Below the pieces are notes generated by a model, which saw only the letters and a program-made list of their open reading frames with translations, was not told the origin of the DNA and made no database searches. Both the position numbers and the translations under genes were made by a program. From IMG/VR virus record IMGVR_UViG_3300035670_000232, positions 1 to 59,496 of that record: DNA of 59,496 nt, one strand, 5' to 3'. Of the stretch, positions 55,911-59,496 are shown one piece after another. Every line of letters starts with the position of its first letter. The stretch's first letter is position 1. Source of the DNA: a virus.

Positions 55911-56141
55911 ATGAACATCGAATCGGTGCGAGACTTGATCTGTTCTCTTGAGGCGCTTTCGGCCGCAAGCCAAGATGTGTCCCGCGAGCTTTGGAGGATC
56001 ACAGAACCTCCAAAGCCACCTCTAAAGCCGAGGCAGCGGGAGCTTCCGCTTGACATAGAAAAGGGCGTAGGCGAAAACTTCCATCGCCTTCGCGAGGAGT
56101 TTGTATCCTCGGGCGGAAACCTTAGCGAGTGTCCATTTTGA
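55911..56141 (+). CDS. Hypothetical protein (76 aa)
   Basis: MNIESVRDLICSLEALSAAS..., helical then a Pro/Lys/Arg linker (PPKPPLKPRQRELPL). First gene of the right plus-strand group; overlaps the next start. No family recognised. Confidence 0.55.
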   Translation: MNIESVRDLICSLEALSAASQDVSRELWRITEPPKPPLKPRQRELPLDIEKGVGENFHRLREEFVSSGGNLSECPF

Positions 56142-56350
56142 GCAGCGACCGGCGATGGATCCCAGTTTCTAAAAGCCTGCCAGACTGGGAGGTTCCTGTG
56201 CTTGCATGGGAGAAAACCGATGGCCCGCTCGTGCTGTACCGGTGGGCAATCTCTGGCGGCTGGACGCACTCCATCCTTGACGACAATGCGTTTCCGTTGA
56301 TCGTCACTCACTGGATGCCCCTCCCGGAGCCGCCCAATGCCAAAGGGTGA
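56129..56350 (+). CDS. DUF551-like protein (73 aa)
   Basis: RRWIPVSKSLPDWEVPVLAW and THWMPLPEPP are the diagnostic ends of the DUF551 family, common in phage early regions, function unknown. GTG start at 56129 overlaps the previous gene; a TTG at 56138 is the alternative. Confidence 0.75.
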   Translation: MSILSSDRRWIPVSKSLPDWEVPVLAWEKTDGPLVLYRWAISGGWTHSILDDNAFPLIVTHWMPLPEPPNAKG

Positions 56351-56489
56351 ACGCTGGAGGGAAATCTGCAAGAAGACCGGCAAGTGCGACCGATGCCCTC
56401 CACACGACGGCGAGAACCGGGGCCGACGAGCCAAGAAGGCCAAGCCCAAACCTCCCAGGGAAACCATAAGGAAAAGCAAGGATGGATAA
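56337..56489 (+). CDS. Small basic zinc-knuckle-like protein (50 aa)
   Basis: ATG at 56337 inside the end of the DUF551 gene. MPKGERWREICKKTGKCDRC then PPHDGENRGRR, a C..C-P-P-H-x-G-E-N pattern found in small phage proteins, followed by a Lys/Arg-rich tail. Overlaps the next ATG by 8 bases. Confidence 0.6.
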   Translation: MPKGERWREICKKTGKCDRCPPHDGENRGRRAKKAKPKPPRETIRKSKDG

Positions 56490-56733
56490 CAACGATCCTG
56501 AAGGCACCGAGGTTTACCGCGCCATCGGCTTTGTGCCGGGAAAGCTGGTCGATGAGCGAGAGGCATCTGTGTGCGGCAACTGCCGGTTCTGGTGCCAGGA
56601 TCAGCAGACAAGAGTTGACAGCGGCGACTGCCGAAAGCTACCTCCAACCCGTTTCGGCAATGGGGACAGCGGATTCCCCCAGTCCCACAAGAACTGCTGG
56701 TGCGGGGAGTTCAGGCACAAGGACCGACTATGA
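56482..56733 (+). CDS. Small Cys-rich protein (83 aa)
   Basis: ATG at 56482; VCGNCRFWCQDQ, GDCRKLPPTRF and NCWCGEF give five or more cysteines in a zinc-finger-like arrangement common in phage hypotheticals (C.NC.fw). Coupled to the next gene by ATGA. Confidence 0.65.
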   Translation: MDNNDPEGTEVYRAIGFVPGKLVDEREASVCGNCRFWCQDQQTRVDSGDCRKLPPTRFGNGDSGFPQSHKNCWCGEFRHKDRL

Positions 56734-57035
56734 ACGAGACATCCAGAGCCACCCTTGAACTGTACCGCAAGGCCCGAGAAGAGATCCGCGCGTATCGCGT
56801 CAAGGCCATGGAAGCCGTAGACGCCTGGGTGTTTGGCCTCGGCCCCCGCCCGCCGGCCAGCGACATCCTGGAACGAGCCAGCCAAAGCCTGTCCGAACTC
56901 TACTGCAAGGTCAACCACCATCCCCAGGAAATGGCCGAATCCGAAAGAGTCATCCTCCGATCCATCCTCATCAAGATCGACCCCGAGGGAGGGTGGAAGA
57001 AAGAGATCAAAATCTCCAATGGATATGCTGACTGA
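56730..57035 (+). CDS. Hypothetical helical protein (101 aa)
   Basis: ATG at 56730; MNETSRATLELYRKAREEIR... is all-helical with no motif. Its end overlaps the next gene by 17 bases. Confidence 0.55.
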   Translation: MNETSRATLELYRKAREEIRAYRVKAMEAVDAWVFGLGPRPPASDILERASQSLSELYCKVNHHPQEMAESERVILRSILIKIDPEGGWKKEIKISNGYAD

Positions 57036-57342
57036 CGTTCACGAACTCCTATCCCGGTTGTGTAAGTCAACTGGGAAGTGGGGCATGTACCTTTCCTGGT
57101 ACGCTGAAGACTATGACGCTGGCGAGGAAGTCCCCTTGGCCTGCCCGCTCATAAGCCGAGAAACAGCCATCATCAGCGACTGGGCCTACGTCTTTTTCGA
57201 CACCGAAGCCGAGCTAGACGACGCTTTCGACCTGACCGTTGGAGACGATGGCCCAACGCCATCAAACCGCTACGACGGAGAAGCCCGTGTCTACGCCCTG
57301 ACATGCAGCAACACCGGGCAAATCCTCACTGAGAACACATGA
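57019..57342 (+). CDS. Acidic hypothetical protein (107 aa)
   Basis: ATG at 57019 (MDMLTDVHELLSRLC). Strongly acidic with KWGMYLSWYAEDYDAGEEVP and a beta-rich C-terminus. A DNA-mimic role is imaginable from charge alone but unsupported. Coupled to the next gene by ATGA. Confidence 0.5.
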   Translation: MDMLTDVHELLSRLCKSTGKWGMYLSWYAEDYDAGEEVPLACPLISRETAIISDWAYVFFDTEAELDDAFDLTVGDDGPTPSNRYDGEARVYALTCSNTGQILTENT

Positions 57343-57530
57343 GCGAACCATCCAAAAATCCGAGAGAGTTCATCTGCCCGCACTGCGGATCCAAGGTAGA
57401 CCCCGATGACAGGGAGGAGGCAACCGTAGGCAGTTGGGGAAACCGCTGGCCGCACGTTACCTGTCAAAACTGCAAGGAATGCTGTGGGTGCATCGCCTGG
57501 CGGGAGCCGGTGACAAAAACCCCTGCATAA
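57339..57530 (+). CDS. Zinc-ribbon protein (63 aa)
   Basis: REFICPHCGSKVDPDD and HVTCQNCKECCGC give two CxxC pairs about 28 residues apart, a classic small zinc ribbon. Last plus-strand gene. Possibly a restriction-alleviation (Lar-like) type protein, which share this layout; not certain. Confidence 0.65.
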   Translation: MSEPSKNPREFICPHCGSKVDPDDREEATVGSWGNRWPHVTCQNCKECCGCIAWREPVTKTPA

Positions 57531-57596
57531 AGCAGCAAGTGCATGGGTTTCGTAACAGGACACCCGAATACACCCAGGGTGTACCAGGGAGCCGGG

Positions 57597-57618
57597 AACC
57601 AAAGCATCGGGAGCTACC
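57597..57618. repeat. 22-bp direct repeat, left copy
   Basis: AACCAAAGCATCGGGAGC followed by TACC; 21 of 22 bases match the copy at 58319. It contains the stop codon of the gene at 57614-58303. Confidence 0.8.
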
Positions 57619-58303
57619 AAGAGTTCTTGGTGCCAGCCTGGGATGCCTTGTATTCCTCCCAAGACATGGGTTGCGCGTCTGGAATAGCCTGGGACATCCA
57701 CGGATTCGGCCGTGCTTCTGCGGCCCTGCGGTGTTCCTCAGCCTGCGCGGCGCGTTGCTTGCGGATCTCCTCGTCGCGCTTCCTGGCCTGGGCGACAGCT
57801 TCGTCCTCGGCCTGCCGGTACTTCTGCTTCCGGTACGACCGCGACGAAGTTGGCTCGTCCATCTTCGCCCCACTAGCCGACGCTGGAGCCTGCGGCCACG
57901 CCGGGAGCGGTGCGTTCTTCTCTGGCTTCCCCCAGTTTCCTCCGAACTGATGGCCTAAGTCCTCAAGGAACTCGCCCCTCGTCGGAGGCCGCCAGTTTCT
58001 GGCAACCACACCGCGAGCGTAGGTATCAAGAGCCGCCTGCTTCTCAGGGTTCAATGGCCGATTGTCAGCCAATCTCTCCCTGGCTGCCCGACTCGCGGCA
58101 CTCTCGGAAGGCTGATTGCCCCAACCACCCCAAGAAGACCCACTCCAAGGAGAAGGAACCCCAACCATCTCTGGCATAGGCCCAGCCTCTGGAGCCACCT
58201 CAATCGACTCCGGGGAGTACGGCACCCCACCAACAGTCGAAACAGGGGGAAGCTGGGCATCCAGCCGTGACAGCAACCAAGCAACGTAGTGACGAGCGTC
58301 CAT
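57614..58303 (-). CDS. Hypothetical protein on a repeat-flanked module (229 aa)
   Basis: ATG at 58303, at position 16 of a GGACAAT motif, so probably leaderless. Gly/Pro/Trp-rich first half (SPWSGSSWGGWGNQP), then a long charged helix (KQKYRQAEDEAVAQARKRDE). Similar in style to the small virion proteins of the late block, yet placed apart from them beyond opposing plus-strand genes. The 22-bp repeats at its ends suggest a mobile or moron-like module. Confidence 0.6.
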   Translation of the reverse strand: MDARHYVAWLLSRLDAQLPPVSTVGGVPYSPESIEVAPEAGPMPEMVGVPSPWSGSSWGGWGNQPSESAASRAARERLADNRPLNPEKQAALDTYARGVVARNWRPPTRGEFLEDLGHQFGGNWGKPEKNAPLPAWPQAPASASGAKMDEPTSSRSYRKQKYRQAEDEAVAQARKRDEEIRKQRAAQAEEHRRAAEARPNPWMSQAIPDAQPMSWEEYKASQAGTKNSW

Positions 58304-58318
58304 GAAAGACCATTGTCC
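58304..58318 (-). promoter_or_regulatory. GGACAATG late-promoter-like motif 10 (leaderless)
   Basis: GGACAATGGTCTTTC directly followed by ATG at 58303; it touches the right 22-bp repeat at its upstream side. Confidence 0.65.
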
Positions 58319-58340
58319 AACCAAAGCATCGGGGGCTACC
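58319..58340. repeat. 22-bp direct repeat, right copy
   Basis: AACCAAAGCATCGGGGGC followed by TACC. Together with the left copy it frames exactly one gene and its motif, 722 bases apart. Confidence 0.8.
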
Positions 58341-58667
58341 CGCCGTTGACGGCCAACGCTATGTGAAAATTTCCGGCAAAAACCAAATCAGACAATCGTG
58401 TCCAGTTAGGCCTTCGATAAGGCCCCTAGCGTGCGATATGAGGGCAGAAGTCCTGGGCTCTATGGGGGGTCGGAAAATACGGGAAGGGGATTGACAGCTA
58501 ACGTGAAACGACTTGGGGGCCATGCCGGGGGTCTGTTGTGGGTCCGCGAGTCCCCCCCGCAAGCCAAGCGTTGGCCGGGGATTGGCTGTGAGTTGCAGTA
58601 TCCCTAGCAAAAAACCCCCAAAAACGCGGGGAAAACGCATACTTTACCAGTTTGGTAAGGATTGAAT

Positions 58668-58700
58668 CTCCCCCCCTCCCCTCCCCTCCCCTCCCATCCC
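58668..58700 (-). other. G-quadruplex-prone G-tract (minus strand)
   Basis: Six or more runs of three to six G on the minus strand separated by single A or T bases, made of repeated GGGGA units. It would readily form G-quadruplexes in single-stranded DNA or RNA. Confidence 0.7.
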
Positions 58701-58734
58701 GTATCGTGAATCCCCCTTCGTGAATCCAAATTCC

Positions 58735-58748
58735 CGACAAAATTGTCG
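58735..58748. promoter_or_regulatory. Perfect palindrome CGACAAAATTGTCG, operator-like
   Basis: A 14-base perfect palindrome of the kind bound by dimeric repressors, just upstream of the large hairpin. Confidence 0.45.
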
Positions 58749-58764
58749 CATATTGTCTATAAGG

Positions 58765-58796
58765 GCGGCCCGCCACTGGCAACAATGGCGGGCCGC
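58765..58796. terminator. Strong 11-bp hairpin downstream of the terminal gene
   Basis: GCGGCCCGCCA and its exact complement with a 10-base loop. It lies 27 bases after the stop of the minus-strand gene at 58823. No clear U-run follows, so termination is likely but not of the classic type. Confidence 0.5.
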
Positions 58797-58822
58797 GTGT
58801 CGTTCGGGAGTCTATCGGCGGC

Positions 58823-59422
58823 CTACTGTGCCGCGTGCGCCTTGCTTGCTTCCCTCGCCATCCGCGCCGCTACCCTTGCCGCGCGCTTCCGATCAATGGA
58901 CCGCTGCCGGTTTATGGCCCTTCGCTCCGGGCATTCCCCCCGTGGCCTCCCCCCCTTCGCGCTCCGGGGCGTCTGGACGATAGTAGGCTCCGCCGGACCG
59001 CTGACGCCGCACGCCGCCAGCCACGTTTCGACAATACCGATACCTTCCATGGCCCCTATTGTCGCCAACTCCCGCCGCCGCTCTCCCGATAGGCTTTCCA
59101 GTCCGGTCCAGACTTCCGGCGGTTGGGGAAATCGGCCAAGCGCATGCCGACGGTCCGGCCCGGTGAAGCCTTCCGTAGTCATATCCAAGAATTGAACCCC
59201 CCTGCGCTTATCGGCACGATCCTGGACCGTCGCCAATCGTTTCCCTGCGCTTCCCTGCGCGGCGAGCCTAGTAGACTCCTCAATCGTCTCACCGGGCGCG
59301 CCCCGTTCCAGCCATCGGGCATAGGCTTCGCTCGCGCTGTCCTGACTGTCTACTGCCTTGCCAGCCCGTGCCATGGATTCCAGACGCGCCCATACTTCGG
59401 CGTGATACTCGCTCGTTTTCAT
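58823..59422 (-). CDS. Basic-tailed hypothetical protein at the genome end (199 aa)
   Basis: ATG at 59422 behind GAGGG. The N-terminal half is helical (HAEVWARLESMARAGKAVDS, SASEAYARWLERG). The middle has LESLSGERRRELATIGAMEG, and the C-terminus is strongly basic (ERRAINRQRSIDRKRAARVA), suggesting nucleic-acid binding. Its first 54 codons lie in the terminal repeat. It might be a regulator or packaging-related protein; no family assigned. Confidence 0.6.
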   Translation of the reverse strand: MKTSEYHAEVWARLESMARAGKAVDSQDSASEAYARWLERGAPGETIEESTRLAAQGSAGKRLATVQDRADKRRGVQFLDMTTEGFTGPDRRHALGRFPQPPEVWTGLESLSGERRRELATIGAMEGIGIVETWLAACGVSGPAEPTIVQTPRSAKGGRPRGECPERRAINRQRSIDRKRAARVAARMAREASKAHAAQ

Positions 59423-59496
59423 CGTTCTACCCTCACTAGGTTGGCCCCGGTTCCGAAGCGGTTCCGATCGCCACTAGTAGGTATATCGGCCCGTCA
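59261..59496. repeat. Right terminal direct repeat
   Basis: Pairs with bases 1-236 over its full length at 225 of 236 identical positions. See the left copy for the mismatch list. Confidence 0.9.

Larger units (their letters stand above)
58341..58822. other. Structured noncoding region, origin- or control-like
   Basis: About 480 bases without a credible gene. It holds the palindrome GGCCTTCGATAAGGCC (58409-58424), TACCA/TGGTA at 58645-58657, a polypyrimidine tract of CCCTC units (58668-58700), TCGTGAATCC twice (58704, 58718), CGACAAAATTGTCG (58735-58748) and a long hairpin at 58765-58796. Such density suggests a replication origin, packaging site or regulatory hub. Confidence 0.55.

Noticed and set aside
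1-59496. CRISPR array, insertion sequence or rRNA
   Set aside because: No regularly spaced direct repeats with unique spacers, no transposase or terminal inverted repeats, and no rRNA signature seen on reading both strands.

Overview
The window holds the essentially complete genome of a tailed, probably short-tailed (podovirus-like) bacteriophage. It has a large terminase, portal, scaffold, major capsid protein, tail adaptor and nozzle-like proteins, but I see no tape measure, tail tube or sheath. The first and last 236 bases are a near-identical direct repeat, so the contig is probably a circular or terminally redundant genome of about 59.26 kb. The host cannot be read directly. The integron-type attC sites, the cysteine-rich virion-type protein and the protease-rich lysis-like region make a planctomycete-like environmental bacterium plausible, but this is weak inference. 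No phage DNA polymerase, primase or RNA polymerase is recognisable.

Layout. (1) 0.2-8.2 kb, plus strand: a tightly coupled early operon of small genes, mostly joined by ATGA overlaps, preceded by three copies of a GC-rich repeat. Its recognisable members are an amidoligase, a class II glutamine amidotransferase and, at the end, a small serine recombinase. (2) 8.0-16.6 kb, minus strand: a sigma-70-like factor, a lysis-like block of small membrane proteins with a trypsin-like and a papain-like peptidase, then DNA-metabolism genes (Holliday-junction-resolvase-like nuclease, Nmad1/MazG-like protein, HNH, PD-(D/E)XK nuclease, SF2 helicase). (3) 16.65-17.55 kb: two attC-like sites delimiting cassettes that carry a DUF7352-type gene, tRNA-Glu(UUC) and two small ORFs. 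(4) 17.6-19.7 kb, minus: SSB, ERF annealing protein and RecB-like exonuclease. (5) 19.7-55.2 kb, minus: the structural and packaging genes. (6) 55.6 kb: a divergent promoter region. (7) 55.9-57.5 kb, plus: small zinc-binding and hypothetical genes. (8) 57.6-59.5 kb, minus: one gene flanked by 22-bp direct repeats, about 480 bp of structured noncoding DNA, and a gene running into the terminal repeat.

The most striking regulatory signal is a 15-18 nt motif, GGACAATAGTCCTGTAG and variants, found ten times on the minus strand just before start codons. In every copy an A sits at position 16 (17 in one). In four copies that A is the first base of the ATG, which suggests leaderless late mRNAs. In three copies the GGACAAT core also encodes the Gly-Gln-stop end of the preceding gene. 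Together with the phage's own sigma-like gene this looks like a dedicated late promoter class. Replication and recombination seem to rest on SSB, ERF, exonuclease, helicase and resolvase genes working with host polymerases. Head assembly runs from scaffold and capsid through TerS candidate, TerL and portal to the tail genes.
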